Shown here: one piece after another, positions 19,071 through 28,709 of the stretch
Position numbering within the stretch: position 1 is the first letter of the stretch
Layout of the letters: every line of letters starts with the position of its first letter
Assembly: GCA_023425645.1 (NCBI GenBank)
Contig: JAFACG010000038.1
Span: 1-61,851, forward strand
From: Pseudomonadota bacterium
Lineage (GTDB): Bacteria > Pseudomonadota > Gammaproteobacteria > Burkholderiales > Burkholderiaceae_B
Direction: 5' to 3'
DNA: 61,851 bases
Made by a program: the position numbers and the translations under genes
The notes under the pieces: model-generated
The model's database searches: none
What the model was told of the DNA's origin: nothing
Seen by the model: the letters and a program-made list of their open reading frames with translations, nothing else

Positions 19071-19094
19071 AAAACCCGGCCAAAGCCGGGTTTT
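19071..19094. terminator. Bidirectional terminator
   Basis: Perfect 10-base stem AAAACCCGGC-CAAA-GCCGGGTTTT. Serves the 121-residue gene on the plus strand and the nitroreductase on the minus strand. Confidence 0.85.
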
Positions 19095-19112
19095 CATGGT
19101 CGCGAAGGCCGG

Positions 19113-19682
19113 TCAGCCCGCTTGCCACTCGCTGACGAAGCCGGCGGGCTCGGGGCGCTGCGGCAGGCCCAAGGCATGGATGGGCGTGCCGATGGAGACA
19201 AAACCCATGAAATGGTAGTCCAGCGCATCAAAGCCCAGGGTCTCGGGCACTTCCTCGACATAGGTTCCCAGTCCCGTGCTCCAGAAAGCGCCAAAGCCCA
19301 ATTGATGGGCGGCATTGAGCATATTGGTGACGGCCGCGCCCGTGGCCAGCAGGCGCTCGGTTTCGGGGATCTTCTGGTTGCTGTGATCGATGTGGCAGGC
19401 CACGGCGATCAACAGCGGCACCTTTTCCAGCCAGGCGCGCACGCCCGCGATCTTCTGCTCCGGCAGCGGCGTGCCGGAGCGTTCGCTGGCGGCGATGGCC
19501 AGTTCGCCCAGGGCCTGCACATTGGCCCCGCGGATCAGCTTGAACCGCCAGGGCTGCAGCCGGCCATGGTCGGGCGCGCACATGGCGGCGCGCAGGATCA
19601 GGTCCAGTTGCCGTTCGTCGGGGCCGGGCCCTTGGACGAGCTTGATGGAACGGCGGGACAGCAAAGAATCGATGTTGCTCAT
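19113..19682 (-). CDS. Nitroreductase family protein, YdjA-like
   Basis: 189 residues, the compact size of the YdjA subgroup of FMN-dependent nitroreductases. Motifs: SRRSIK near the N-terminus (FMN phosphate binding), CAPDHGRLQPWRF and the C-terminal GFVSIGTP. Probably reduces nitro- or quinone-type substrates with NAD(P)H; the physiological substrate is unknown. GGAAGA precedes the ATG. Monocistronic between terminators. Confidence 0.88.
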   Translation of the reverse strand: MSNIDSLLSRRSIKLVQGPGPDERQLDLILRAAMCAPDHGRLQPWRFKLIRGANVQALGELAIAASERSGTPLPEQKIAGVRAWLEKVPLLIAVACHIDHSNQKIPETERLLATGAAVTNMLNAAHQLGFGAFWSTGLGTYVEEVPETLGFDALDYHFMGFVSIGTPIHALGLPQRPEPAGFVSEWQAG

Positions 19683-19733
19683 ACGTCTTCCAGAATCAGT
19701 TGAAGGCTACGCCTCAGGGCGGCCCATGAATGC

Positions 19734-19755
19734 AAAAATCCGGCCTTGCAGCCGG
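19734..19755 (-). terminator. Terminator downstream of pdxJ
   Basis: On the minus strand CCGGC-TGCAAG-GCCGG is followed by ATTTTT. Short stem with a good U tract, 60 bases past the pdxJ stop. Confidence 0.45.
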
Positions 19756-19815
19756 CTCTTCTTCGCCATGATGCAGGGGGCGCTCTGGGCGCCGCATCGG
19801 TTCAGCCTCGCCAGG

Positions 19816-20553
19816 TCAGGCCTTGCCAGGCGCACAAGCCTGCACGAGCAAGGCTTTCATGTCGCGCACGGCCTTGTCCCAGCCGTCGAAGACGGCCTGG
19901 GCGACGATGGCGTGGCCGATATTCAGTTCGGCAATGCCGGGCAAGGCCGCGATGGCCTGGGCATTGCCGTAATGCAGGCCGTGGCCGGCGTTGACGCGCA
20001 GCCCCAGGGACACGCCCTGAGCGATGCCGGTGCGGATGCGCTCCAGTTCGGCGGCGGCCTGCTCCGGCGTGTCGGCGTCCGCGTAGGCGCCGGTGTGCAG
20101 CTCGATGACAGTGGCGCCCACGTCTGCAGCCGCCTGGATCTGGGCGGCGTCCGCATCGATGAACAAGGATACGCGGATGCCGGCCTCCTGCAACTGCCGC
20201 ACCGCCGCCCTGACCTGTTCCAGATGGCCCAGAACGTCCAGGCCGCCTTCGGTGGTCAGCTCGGCCCTATGCTCGGGCACCAGGCAGACATCGTCAGGCT
20301 TGACGCGGCAGGCGATGTCCAGCATTTCAGGGGTGATGGCGCATTCCAGATTCATGCGGGTGCGCAGGACAGGCCGCATATTGAAGACATCGGCGTCCTG
20401 GATGTGGCGCCGGTCTTCGCGCAGATGCAAGGTGATCAGGTCCGCCCCGGCGTCTTCTGCCCGCAGGGCGGCCTGGATGGGATCGGGATAAGTGGTGAGA
20501 CGCTGCTGGCGCAGCGTTGCAACGTGGTCGATATTGACGCCCAGTTCTATCAT
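19816..20553 (-). CDS. pdxJ: Pyridoxine 5'-phosphate synthase
   Basis: 245 residues. PdxJ condenses 3-amino-2-oxopropyl phosphate with deoxyxylulose 5-phosphate in vitamin B6 synthesis. The N-terminus [17 protein letters not shown], the [13 protein letters not shown] block and the C-terminal [14 protein letters not shown] are diagnostic. The frame is open 20 codons further upstream, but the family begins at the ATG at 20553. The usual downstream acpS is not present. Confidence 0.96.
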   Translation of the reverse strand: MIELGVNIDHVATLRQQRLTTYPDPIQAALRAEDAGADLITLHLREDRRHIQDADVFNMRPVLRTRMNLECAITPEMLDIACRVKPDDVCLVPEHRAELTTEGGLDVLGHLEQVRAAVRQLQEAGIRVSLFIDADAAQIQAAADVGATVIELHTGAYADADTPEQAAAELERIRTGIAQGVSLGLRVNAGHGLHYGNAQAIAALPGIAELNIGHAIVAQAVFDGWDKAVRDMKALLVQACAPGKA

Positions 20554-20660
20554 TCCCCTACGGCCTCCGTGAATCCAGGGATGGTTTACGAGGGCGGACC
20601 GGCTTGCAGGCACCTTGGCCCTTGCCGATACCGGTCCACCCAGGGCGTATTATCGCCTGT

Positions 20661-22124
20661 TTATCCCTGCGATGTCGCGGCAGCCGGCGCGGGCGCCGTC
20701 CTTGCCACGGTATCGGCGTTCCAGCCGCCGCCCAGCGCCTTGTACAGCTCGACGCGGTTCAGCAGCGAGGCCAGGCCGGTCTGGATATAGGCCTGGCGGG
20801 TGCCATACAGGTTGACCTCGGCGGTCTGCACCTGCAGGAAGCTGTCCACGCCCACTTCGTAGCGCAGCTTGGCCAGACGCAGCGACTCGCTGGCTGCCTT
20901 GTCCACTTCCTGCAGCGCCTCGATCTGCTTGCCGAAGGTGGCCTCGCCGGCCAGCGCATCAGCCACTTCGCGGAACGCCACCTGGATGCTCTTCTCGTAC
21001 TGGGACACGGCAATGTCGCGGCGGGCCTCGGCCAGCGCCAGATTGCCGCGCGTGCCGCCCGAGAACAGCGGCATCACGATCTGGGGCTGGAACTGCCAGT
21101 AGCGGTTGCCGGAGCTAAACAGGCCGCCCAGCTCGGGGCTCAGGAAGCCCAGCAGCCCGGTCAGGGTGACGTTCGGGAAGAAGGCCGCCCGCGCCACGCC
21201 GATATTGTAGTTGGCGCCTTGCAGGGCGTGCTCGGCCCCGATGATGTCGGGACGGCGTTCCAGCAGGTCGGATGGCAGCCCGGCCGGCAGGCTGGGCATC
21301 AGTTGCGCCCGGGTGAACGGCAAGCCTTGCGGCAGGCCTTCAGGCACGGGCGAGCCCAGCAGCACCTGCAGAGCGTTGATCGCCTTCTGGCGATCGCGCT
21401 CGACCTGCTGCATGTCGGAGCGCACCGTGTTGTACTGCACCTTGGCCTGGTTCAGGTCCAGCGAGGACACCACGCCGGCGTCGAACGAGGACTGCACCAG
21501 GCGCAGCGTCTCCTGCCGGCTGCGCAAGGTGTTTTCCATCAGCTTGTGCAGCTCGTCGGCGGCGCGCACCCGGAAGTAGGCCTCGGCCGTGCCGGCCACG
21601 ACTGCAATGTGCGCGGTGCGCCGCGCCTGTTCGGTCGCCAGGTATTGCTCGCGAGCGGCTCGCGACAGGTTGCGCACCCGTCCGAAGAAGTCCAGCTCGA
21701 AAGACGTGATGCCGATGCCGGCCTGGAAGCCCCTGGATACCGACGGCGAGTCGGGGCCGCCCGGACGGGACTCGGGCGGATAGCGGGTGGCCTGCTCGGC
21801 CGCCATGACGCCGATGGTGGGCAATTGCTCGCTCTGGGCGATGCCGTACTGCGCGCGCGCCTCTTCGATCCGCTGGGTGGCGATGCGCAGGTCGCGGTTG
21901 TTGTCCAGCGCCTGCTGGATCAGGACATGCAGGCGCGGATCGGTGAAGAACTCGCGCCAGCCCAGGTCGGCCGCGCTGACCGCATCGGCCTGGCCCTGCT
22001 GGGCCAGGGGGAACTGCTCGGGCACGGGCGAGGCGGGACGCTCGTACTTGGGCGCCAGCGAGCATGCCGACAAGGCAAGCGCGAGAGCCAGCACCAGAGG
22101 ACTGCGTGAAAATAGGCGAGACAT
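20661..22124 (-). CDS. RND efflux outer membrane lipoprotein, OprM/NodT family
   Basis: 487 residues. Signal peptide with lipobox LSAC (Cys21), then the two outer-membrane-factor repeats typical of OprM/TolC-like channels (for example LDLNQAKVQYNTV and the C-terminal QVQTAEVNLYGTRQAYIQTG). Forms the exit duct of the efflux pump encoded just upstream. Its ATG overlaps the pump stop (TGATG arrangement), so translation is coupled. Confidence 0.95.
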   Translation of the reverse strand: MSRLFSRSPLVLALALALSACSLAPKYERPASPVPEQFPLAQQGQADAVSAADLGWREFFTDPRLHVLIQQALDNNRDLRIATQRIEEARAQYGIAQSEQLPTIGVMAAEQATRYPPESRPGGPDSPSVSRGFQAGIGITSFELDFFGRVRNLSRAAREQYLATEQARRTAHIAVVAGTAEAYFRVRAADELHKLMENTLRSRQETLRLVQSSFDAGVVSSLDLNQAKVQYNTVRSDMQQVERDRQKAINALQVLLGSPVPEGLPQGLPFTRAQLMPSLPAGLPSDLLERRPDIIGAEHALQGANYNIGVARAAFFPNVTLTGLLGFLSPELGGLFSSGNRYWQFQPQIVMPLFSGGTRGNLALAEARRDIAVSQYEKSIQVAFREVADALAGEATFGKQIEALQEVDKAASESLRLAKLRYEVGVDSFLQVQTAEVNLYGTRQAYIQTGLASLLNRVELYKALGGGWNADTVARTAPAPAAATSQG

Positions 22125-25100
22125 CAGACCTGTCCTCCTTCGGACCGTTCTTGTTGCGCGGCCTTGGCGGCCAACTCGCGCTCGTGCTGCTTGGCGGCTT
22201 CACCGAACAGATGAGGCTTGGTTTTGAAGAGCTTGAGGATGACGACGAAGAAAGTCGGCACCATCAGCACGGCCAGAGGCGTGGCGGCCAGCATGCCGCC
22301 CAGCACGCCCAGGCCCACCGCATTCTGGCTGGCGGCGCCCGCGCCCGTGGCGAGCGCCAGCGGCACCACGCCCAGGATGAAGGCGAAGGACGTCATCAGG
22401 ATGGGACGGAAGCGCAGGCGCGCCGCCTCCAGCGTGGCGTCGATCAGGGTCGCCCCCCGGGCGTAGGCGTCCTTGGCGAACTCCACGATCAGAATGGCGT
22501 TCTTGGCCGACAGGCCGATCACGGTCACCATCCCCACCTGGAAGTACACGTCATTGGCCATGCCCATGCCGAACACCAGCAGGACCGCGCCCAGCATGCC
22601 CAGCGGAACCGCCAGCATGACCGAGAGCGGAATCGCCCAGCTTTCATACAGGGCCGCCAGCACCATGTACACGACCAGCACGGCCAGGCTCATCAGGATG
22701 CTGGACTGGCCGCTGGCCTGGCGCTCCTGGTAGGACAGGCCGGTCCATTCGATGCCGTAGCCCGCGGGCAGCTCTTTCATCAGGCGTTCCATTTCGGCCA
22801 TGGCATCGCCCGAGGTGTAGCCTGGGGCCGGACCGCCGCCGATACGCACGGACTCGTAGCTGTTGTAGCGCACGATCTGCACGGGACCCTGCTCCACGTC
22901 CTGGCTGACGAAGGCCGACAGGGGCACCATCTTGCCTTCGTTGTTGCGGGCGTTGAGCTTGAGCACGTCGTCGACCGTCATGCGGTAAGGCGCGTCCGCC
23001 TGGACCCATACGCTTTGCACGCGGCCCTGGTTGGTAAACTTGCCGACGTAGGACGAGCCCAGCGCGGTCGAGATCAGCGAAGCGGCTTCACTGAAGTCCA
23101 CGCCCAGGGCGGCGGCCTTCTCGCGATCGATCTTCAGGCTGATCTGCTTGCCGGGACCCAGGCCCGTGATGCGCACGCTCTGCGGATCCAGCACGGGGCT
23201 CTGCTTGGCCAGGTTCAGCAACTGCTGCGCGCCGGCCATCAAGGCGTCGTGGCCCATGCCGCTGCGGTCTTCCAGACGCATGTCGAAGCCGGCCGAGTTG
23301 CCCAGCGCCGAAATGGCGGGCGGCACGATGGCGATCACCATGGAATCAGGCAGGCCGAACAGCAGCTGGCCCATCGCCTTGCCGGACAGCGCCTGGGCCG
23401 AGTTCTCCTTGCCCTTGCGCTCGCTGAAGTCCTTCAGGGGCACGAAGGCGATGGCCGAGTTCAGGCCGTTGCCGTTGAAGCTGAAGCCCTGCACGGCAAT
23501 GATGTTCTCCACCTGAGGCTGCTGCTTGAAGTAGCCCTCGACCTGCTCGATGATCTCGATGGTGCGGTTGGCGGTCGCGCCCGAAGGCAGCTCGATGTTG
23601 GCGATCACGTAGCCCTGGTCTTCCTCGGGGAGGAAGGCGGTGGGCATGCGCAGGTACACGAAGCCCAGCACCAGCACCATGATCAGGTAGATGAACATCA
23701 TGCGCCCGCCGCGGCGCAAGGTCTTGGCCACGACGCCTTCGTAGCGGTTGGTCGTGGTGTTGAACGTGCGGTTGAACCAGCCGAAGAAGCCGCGCTTGGT
23801 CTCGTGGTGGCCCTTGGGGATGGGCTTGAGCAGCGTCGCGCACAGCGCCGGCGTGAAGGACAGGGCCAGGAATGCCGAAAATGCGATGGACACGGCCATG
23901 GCCACGGAAAACTGGCGATAGATCACGCCCACCGAACCCGACATGAAGGCCAGCGGCAGGAACACTGTGGTCAGCACCAGCGTGATGCCCACGATGGCCC
24001 CGCTGATCTGCGGCATGGCCTTCTTGGTCGCTTCCTTGGGCGACAGCCCGTCCTCCACCATGATGCGTTCGACGTTCTCCACCACCACGATGGCGTCGTC
24101 CACCAGAATGCCGATGGCCAGCACCATGGCGAACATGGTCAGCACGTTCACCGACATGCCCAGGGCCAGCATCACGCCGAAGGCGCCCAGGATGGCCACT
24201 GGCACCACCAGGGCGGGAATCACCGTATAGCGCACGTTCTGCAGGAACACGAACATCACGATGAACACCAGCACCATGGCTTCCAGCAAGGTGTGCACCA
24301 CCTGGGTGATGGACTTGTCGATGTAGGGCGAGGTGTCGTAGGGAATGTCGTAGCGGATGTTGTCGGGGAAGAACTGGGCCAGCTCGTCCATCTGCTTCTT
24401 GATGGCGTCGGCCGTATCGAGGGCGTTGGCCTCGGGCGAGAGCGAGATGGCGAAGGCTGCCGTGGGCTGGCCGTTCAGGCGGGCGCCGAACTGGTAGTTG
24501 TCGGCCCCCACTTCCACGCGCGCCACATCCTTGATGCGCACGGCCGAACCGTCCGGATTGGAGCGCAGGATGATGTTCTCGAACTCTTCCACCGTCTCCA
24601 GCTGGCCGTTGACGGTGATGGGCGCGGTCACGCGCTGGCTGCTCGGATTGGGCGGCGAGCCCAGGATGCCCGCGGACACCAGCACGTTCTGGCGACTGAT
24701 GGCCGAGGTGACCTCGGACATGCTCATCTGGTAGCCGACGAGCTTTTGCGGATCCACCCAGACGCGCATGGCGCGGCCGGCCGCGAACAACTGGAAGCGG
24801 CCCACGCCGGGAACGCGGGAAATCGTGTTCTGGATATTGCGCTGGATGTAGTCGGCCAGCGCGACCTGGTCCAGGGTGCCGTCGGTCGAGGACAGCGTCA
24901 CCACCATCAGAAAGCCCGTGCTGGACTGTTCCACGTGCAGGCCCTGCTGCATCACGGCGGCGGGCAGCGACGCCGTGATGTTGCTGACCCGGTTCTGCAC
25001 GTCCACCTGCGCCAGATCGGGGTTGGTGCCGGGACGGAAGGTGGCCGTGATTTCCGTGGACCCGTAGGAGTCGCTGACGGATTCATAGTACAGCAGGCCC

Positions 25101-25318
25101 TTGGCGCCGTTGAGTTCGTTCTCGATGACGCTGGCCACGGTGCTGGAGACGTCCTCGGCGGTTGCACCGGGATAGGTTGCGCGGATGGTCACCTGGGGCG
25201 GCGCCACATCCGGATACTGCGCCACGGGCATGTTCGGCAGGGCCAGCAGGCCCAGCAGAGTGATGACCAAGGCAACGACCCACGCGAAAATGGGTCTATC
25301 GATGAAAAACTGAGGCAT
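22124..25318 (-). CDS. RND multidrug efflux pump, AcrB/MexB (HAE1) type
   Basis: 1064 residues, inner membrane proton antiporter. N-terminus MPQFFIDRPIFAWVVALVI and the proton-relay GILVDDAIVVVENVER in the fourth membrane segment are typical. Two large periplasmic loops and a duplicated 12-segment architecture are visible. It expels hydrophobic antibiotics and dyes with the adaptor (5 bases upstream) and the outer-membrane channel (overlapping downstream). Confidence 0.97.
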   Translation of the reverse strand: MPQFFIDRPIFAWVVALVITLLGLLALPNMPVAQYPDVAPPQVTIRATYPGATAEDVSSTVASVIENELNGAKGLLYYESVSDSYGSTEITATFRPGTNPDLAQVDVQNRVSNITASLPAAVMQQGLHVEQSSTGFLMVVTLSSTDGTLDQVALADYIQRNIQNTISRVPGVGRFQLFAAGRAMRVWVDPQKLVGYQMSMSEVTSAISRQNVLVSAGILGSPPNPSSQRVTAPITVNGQLETVEEFENIILRSNPDGSAVRIKDVARVEVGADNYQFGARLNGQPTAAFAISLSPEANALDTADAIKKQMDELAQFFPDNIRYDIPYDTSPYIDKSITQVVHTLLEAMVLVFIVMFVFLQNVRYTVIPALVVPVAILGAFGVMLALGMSVNVLTMFAMVLAIGILVDDAIVVVENVERIMVEDGLSPKEATKKAMPQISGAIVGITLVLTTVFLPLAFMSGSVGVIYRQFSVAMAVSIAFSAFLALSFTPALCATLLKPIPKGHHETKRGFFGWFNRTFNTTTNRYEGVVAKTLRRGGRMMFIYLIMVLVLGFVYLRMPTAFLPEEDQGYVIANIELPSGATANRTIEIIEQVEGYFKQQPQVENIIAVQGFSFNGNGLNSAIAFVPLKDFSERKGKENSAQALSGKAMGQLLFGLPDSMVIAIVPPAISALGNSAGFDMRLEDRSGMGHDALMAGAQQLLNLAKQSPVLDPQSVRITGLGPGKQISLKIDREKAAALGVDFSEAASLISTALGSSYVGKFTNQGRVQSVWVQADAPYRMTVDDVLKLNARNNEGKMVPLSAFVSQDVEQGPVQIVRYNSYESVRIGGGPAPGYTSGDAMAEMERLMKELPAGYGIEWTGLSYQERQASGQSSILMSLAVLVVYMVLAALYESWAIPLSVMLAVPLGMLGAVLLVFGMGMANDVYFQVGMVTVIGLSAKNAILIVEFAKDAYARGATLIDATLEAARLRFRPILMTSFAFILGVVPLALATGAGAASQNAVGLGVLGGMLAATPLAVLMVPTFFVVILKLFKTKPHLFGEAAKQHERELAAKAAQQERSEGGQV

Positions 25319-25323
25319 GTCGC

Positions 25324-26586
25324 TTACTCGCTAGACTTGGCATCGGTTTGTGCTGCAGGGGCTGGCTCTTGCGCCGGCTGGGCGGGCCGCCCCTGATCGG
25401 GCGCCGCCTGGCCCTGGGGCGCGGCGCCCGCGCCCTTGTCGCCCTTCCAGGGCATGGGCTGCACCGGCGCGCCGGGGCGGATTTTCTGGAAACCCTCAAC
25501 CACGACCTGGTCGCCGGCGTTCAGGCCTTGGTTCACGATGTACTGGCCTTTGTCCTCGGCGCCCAGAGCCACGGGCACGGCCTGCACCTTGCCGTCGCGC
25601 ACCACCATCAGGCTGGTGCGCCCGTCGTTGGTGTACTGGACGGCCTGGGCGGGAACCAGCAGCGCATCGCGCGCGACGCCCTGCTCCAGCCGCACCCGCA
25701 CGTACATGCCGGGCAGCAGGATCTGGTCGGGGTTGGGGAACTCGGCCCGCAGCGTCACCTGGGACGTGGACGGATCCACGCTCACGCCGCTGAACAGCAG
25801 GGCGCCGTCGTGATCATAAGTCGTGCCGTCTTCCAGGATGGCGTGCGCCTTGGCCTTGCCCTCGCCGGCCTGGATCAGCTTGCCGTCGGCCATGGCGCGG
25901 CGCAGCTGGGACAGCTCCGAGGTTGAACGGGTGACGTCCACATAGACGCGGTCCAGCTGCTGGACCGTGGCCAGCTGGGTGCCATTGGCGGCGGACACCA
26001 GAGCGCCTTCGGTGACCATGGCCTTGCCGATGCGCCCGTCGACAGGCGAGACGACCTTGGTGTAACCCAGGTTGATGTCGGCCGCGTCCAGGGCCGCCTT
26101 GGCGGCTGCGATGGCCGCGTCCGCCTGCAAGGCGCGCGCCTTGGCCGTATCGTATTCCTGACGGGATACGGCGTTTTCCTTGATCAGGCGCTCATAGCGC
26201 TGGGCCAGCAGCGCTGCGCTGCGAGCCTCGGCCTGGGCGTTCTTGAGCTGGGCGGCCGCCTGATTGCGGGCAGCGCGATACGGCGCCGGATCGATGGTGA
26301 ACAGGAGCTGGCCCTGCTTCACGTCGCTGCCCTGCTCGAAGTTGATTTCTTCGACGATCCCGTTGACGCGGGCGCGGATCTGGGCATCCTTGATGGCCTC
26401 CACCCGGCCGGGCAGCTCGGAGAACAGCTCCGTGGATGTCGGCTGCACGGTGATGACGCTGACCGGGATCTTCATCCCGCTCATGTCGGCTTGGGGCTCT
26501 TTGTTGCCGCAAGCGGCAAGCAGGACCATGGAAGAGAAAGCAGCAATGCGCAAAGGCTGCCAACCCAGCAGGCTTTTAGATGACAT
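25324..26586 (-). CDS. RND efflux periplasmic adaptor lipoprotein, AcrA/MexA type
   Basis: 420 residues. Lipobox LLAAC (Cys26), two lipoyl half-motifs flanking a coiled-coil hairpin rich in Ala, Arg and Gln (about residues 100-170), then beta-barrel and membrane-proximal domains, and a low-complexity Ala/Pro/Gln tail. AGGAG lies 7 bases before the ATG. First gene of the three-gene efflux operon. No regulator gene is adjacent, unlike many acrAB or mexAB operons. Confidence 0.95.
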   Translation of the reverse strand: MSSKSLLGWQPLRIAAFSSMVLLAACGNKEPQADMSGMKIPVSVITVQPTSTELFSELPGRVEAIKDAQIRARVNGIVEEINFEQGSDVKQGQLLFTIDPAPYRAARNQAAAQLKNAQAEARSAALLAQRYERLIKENAVSRQEYDTAKARALQADAAIAAAKAALDAADINLGYTKVVSPVDGRIGKAMVTEGALVSAANGTQLATVQQLDRVYVDVTRSTSELSQLRRAMADGKLIQAGEGKAKAHAILEDGTTYDHDGALLFSGVSVDPSTSQVTLRAEFPNPDQILLPGMYVRVRLEQGVARDALLVPAQAVQYTNDGRTSLMVVRDGKVQAVPVALGAEDKGQYIVNQGLNAGDQVVVEGFQKIRPGAPVQPMPWKGDKGAGAAPQGQAAPDQGRPAQPAQEPAPAAQTDAKSSE

Positions 26587-26601
26587 GAAGTACTCCTGAG
26601 C

Positions 26602-26628
26602 TAAGCGTCATACAAAATGTTACGCTTA
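26602..26628. promoter_or_regulatory. Inverted repeat upstream of the efflux operon, candidate operator
   Basis: TAAGCGT-N13-ACGCTTA, a perfect 7-base dyad with two helical turns between half-site centres, 16 bases before the adaptor start codon. Spacing is compatible with a dimeric repressor such as TetR or MarR. An alternative is a 5' untranslated hairpin. The 305-base gap 26587-26891 holds only this and the terminator below. Confidence 0.45.
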
Positions 26629-26834
26629 AACTGACTGCGTAGTATGGTTTCGGCAATCCTGAAGTATATGTCGAAAACGTTCTCAAAAATACAGAAAAAG
26701 AGAAACCGGACTCATTTCGGCATATATCAATTGTGAAGGCGGCAGCCTGCCGTGAGTCCACTCGCCCCTGCGCATCTGCCCGCCCGACTGAAAAGCATAA
26801 GTATAATCAGGCGCCTGTGAGCTAGAGGTGAAAA

Positions 26835-26871
26835 AAAACCACGGTCGGTCCAGCGGACCGCCGTGGTTTTT
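26835..26871. terminator. Long bidirectional terminator
   Basis: AAAACCACGG-t-CGGTCC-AGC-GGACCG-CCGTGGTTTT: a 16-pair stem with one bulge, A run on one side and T run on the other. Ends the ABC transporter operon (minus strand) before the efflux promoter. Confidence 0.85.
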
Positions 26872-26891
26872 CTCGCATGACGGGAAAACAA

Positions 26892-27686
26892 CTAGCTCAA
26901 GAGCAAGCTGTCGTCAGCCAGCGTCTCGCCGCGCACCTTCTCGAACATCTCCAGCAGGTCGCGCACGTCCAGGCCCTGGCGCTGTTCGCCGCTGACGTCC
27001 AGCACCACCTTGCCCTGATGCAGCATGACCGTGCGGTCGCCCACGTCCAGCGCTTGGCGCATGCTGTGCGTGACCATCATGGTGGTCAGGCCGCCTTCGC
27101 GCACGATGCGGTTGGTCAGTTGCAGCACGAAATCCGCCGTGCGCGGGTCCAGCGCCGCCGTGTGCTCGTCCAGCAACAGGATCTTGGACGGCCTCAAGGC
27201 CGCCATCAGCAGGCTGACGGCCTGGCGCTGGCCGCCCGACAGCAGGCCGATGCGGTCGGCCAGGCGATTCTCCAGGCCCAGTCCCAGCGTCGCCAGGCGC
27301 TCGCGGAACTCATCGCGCATGTCATTGCGCACCGCGCGCGACAAGCCCCGGCGGCTGCCGCGGCCGGTGGCCAGCGCCATGTTCTCCTCGATGGTCAGAT
27401 CTTCACAGGTGCCCGCCATGGGGTCCTGGAACACGCGCGCCACCCAGTTGGCCCGCTGCCAGACCGGCATGCGGGTGACGTTGGCCTTGTCGATCAGGAT
27501 CTCGCCCTCGTCCACCGACTGGTCGCCCGAAATGGCGTTCAGGAAGGTGGACTTGCCCGCTCCGTTGGAGCCGATGACGGTGACGAACTGGCCTTCCGGA
27601 ATGTTCAGCGACAGGCCGCGCAAAGCGCGGGTCTCGATGGGCGTGCCGGGGTTGAAGGTCAGGCGCAGATTATTGGCTTCCAGCAT
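26892..27686 (-). CDS. ABC transporter ATP-binding protein, TrpZ-like
   Basis: 264 residues with Walker A GSNGAGKST, signature LSGGQRQAV, Walker B KILLLDEHTAALDP and H-loop MMVTHS. Powers the importer formed with the permease one base upstream and the binding protein further upstream. The set matches the TrpXYZ / PF04392-associated ABC importers; tryptophan or tyrosine is one known substrate type, but the substrate here is not established. Confidence 0.9.
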   Translation of the reverse strand: MLEANNLRLTFNPGTPIETRALRGLSLNIPEGQFVTVIGSNGAGKSTFLNAISGDQSVDEGEILIDKANVTRMPVWQRANWVARVFQDPMAGTCEDLTIEENMALATGRGSRRGLSRAVRNDMRDEFRERLATLGLGLENRLADRIGLLSGGQRQAVSLLMAALRPSKILLLDEHTAALDPRTADFVLQLTNRIVREGGLTTMMVTHSMRQALDVGDRTVMLHQGKVVLDVSGEQRQGLDVRDLLEMFEKVRGETLADDSLLLS

Positions 27687-27687
27687 C

Positions 27688-28581
27688 TTACTGAGCTCCT
27701 TTGCGGCCGCGCATGCGTTTCTTGAACAGGGGTATCACCAGGGCGACGGTCACCAGCAAGGCCGTGACCAGGTTCAGGTCCTGCGCCTTCAGGCCGATGA
27801 CATCGGCGTTGAGCGCCAGGGCGATGAAAAAACGGTACAGGATGGCGCCCAGGATCACTGCCAGAGTCGCATAGAACAGCTTGCGCGCCGGCAGGATGCT
27901 CTCGCCCACGATCACGGCCGCCAGGCCGATCACGATGGTGCCTATGCCCATGGAAATGTCCGAACCGCCCTGGGACTGGGCGAACAGCGCGCCGGCCAGC
28001 GCGACCAGCGCGTTGGAAATGGCCATGCCCAGCAGAACCATATTGCCGGTGGCCACGCCCTGGGAGCGCGCCATGCGGGCGTTTGATCCGGTGGCGCGCA
28101 TGGCCAGCCCGGTCTGGGTGCCGAAGAACCAGTCCAGCGCCAGCTTGACCAGCACCACCAGAACGATCAGCAGCAAAGGCCGGGCGATGTAGTCGGCGAT
28201 GGTGTCGGGCTGCAGCACGGTAAAGACCGTGGGCTCCATGATCAGCGGCACGTTGGGGCGGCCCATGATGCGCAGGTTGATGGAATACAGGGCGATCATC
28301 ATCAGGATGCTGGCCAGCAGATCCATGATCTTCAGGCGCACATTGAGCCAGCCGGTCACGCTGCCGGCCAGCGCGCCGGTGAAGGTGGCGGCGATGGTGG
28401 CCAGGAAAGGATCCGAGCCTTGGCTGATGAGGGTGGCGGCCACGGCGCCGCCCAGAGGAAAACTGCCGTCGACCGTCAGGTCGGGAAAACGCAGGATGCG
28501 AAAAGAGATCAGGACTCCCAGGGCGACCAGTCCGAATATCAGACCGATCTCCAGGGCCCCCCACATGGAATAGATAGACAT
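27688..28581 (-). CDS. ABC transporter permease, branched-chain amino-acid type (TrpY-like)
   Basis: 297 residues, about 8-9 membrane segments, BPD_transp_2 fold. The open frame extends 32 codons upstream with unconserved sequence; conservation begins at MSIYSMWGALEIGLIFGLVALG, so the ATG at 28581 is chosen despite the lack of a clear SD. A second ATG five codons on is possible. The stop is one base from the ATPase start. Confidence 0.88.
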   Translation of the reverse strand: MSIYSMWGALEIGLIFGLVALGVLISFRILRFPDLTVDGSFPLGGAVAATLISQGSDPFLATIAATFTGALAGSVTGWLNVRLKIMDLLASILMMIALYSINLRIMGRPNVPLIMEPTVFTVLQPDTIADYIARPLLLIVLVVLVKLALDWFFGTQTGLAMRATGSNARMARSQGVATGNMVLLGMAISNALVALAGALFAQSQGGSDISMGIGTIVIGLAAVIVGESILPARKLFYATLAVILGAILYRFFIALALNADVIGLKAQDLNLVTALLVTVALVIPLFKKRMRGRKGAQ

Positions 28582-28641
28582 GTTGTCGTGCGTCTGGTGT
28601 GCAATTGACACAGGTGGGCGGCTTGTGGCGGCCCACCTGCA

Positions 28642-28709
28642 AAAAAGAGATAAACGCCCTCGCGCCGCGCGGGCCAAGCCCTGCTCGCCGCCTCCCGGGG
28701 GAGGCGTTT
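28642..28709 (-). promoter_or_regulatory. Dual-fold hairpin region between binding-protein and permease genes
   Basis: On the transcribed minus strand CGCCTCCC-CC-GGGAGGCG (28706-28689) forms a tight hairpin. The same 5' arm, AAACGCC (28709-28703), can instead pair with GGCGTTT (28658-28652), which is followed by ATCTCTTTTTT, a U-rich tail. The two structures exclude each other, as in an attenuator. It could also simply stabilise or end part of the binding-protein message to give it higher expression than the membrane genes. Confidence 0.4.

Noticed and set aside
22064..25396. An 1110-codon open frame on the plus strand opposite the RND pump
   Set aside because: It is antisense to a pump gene with full domain conservation, is composed of His/Gln/Arg/Gly-rich runs, and arises from high third-position G+C.
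26576..26761. A 61-codon minus-strand frame over the efflux promoter
   Set aside because: It has no SD, overlaps the adaptor start and the inverted repeat, and no plausible family.
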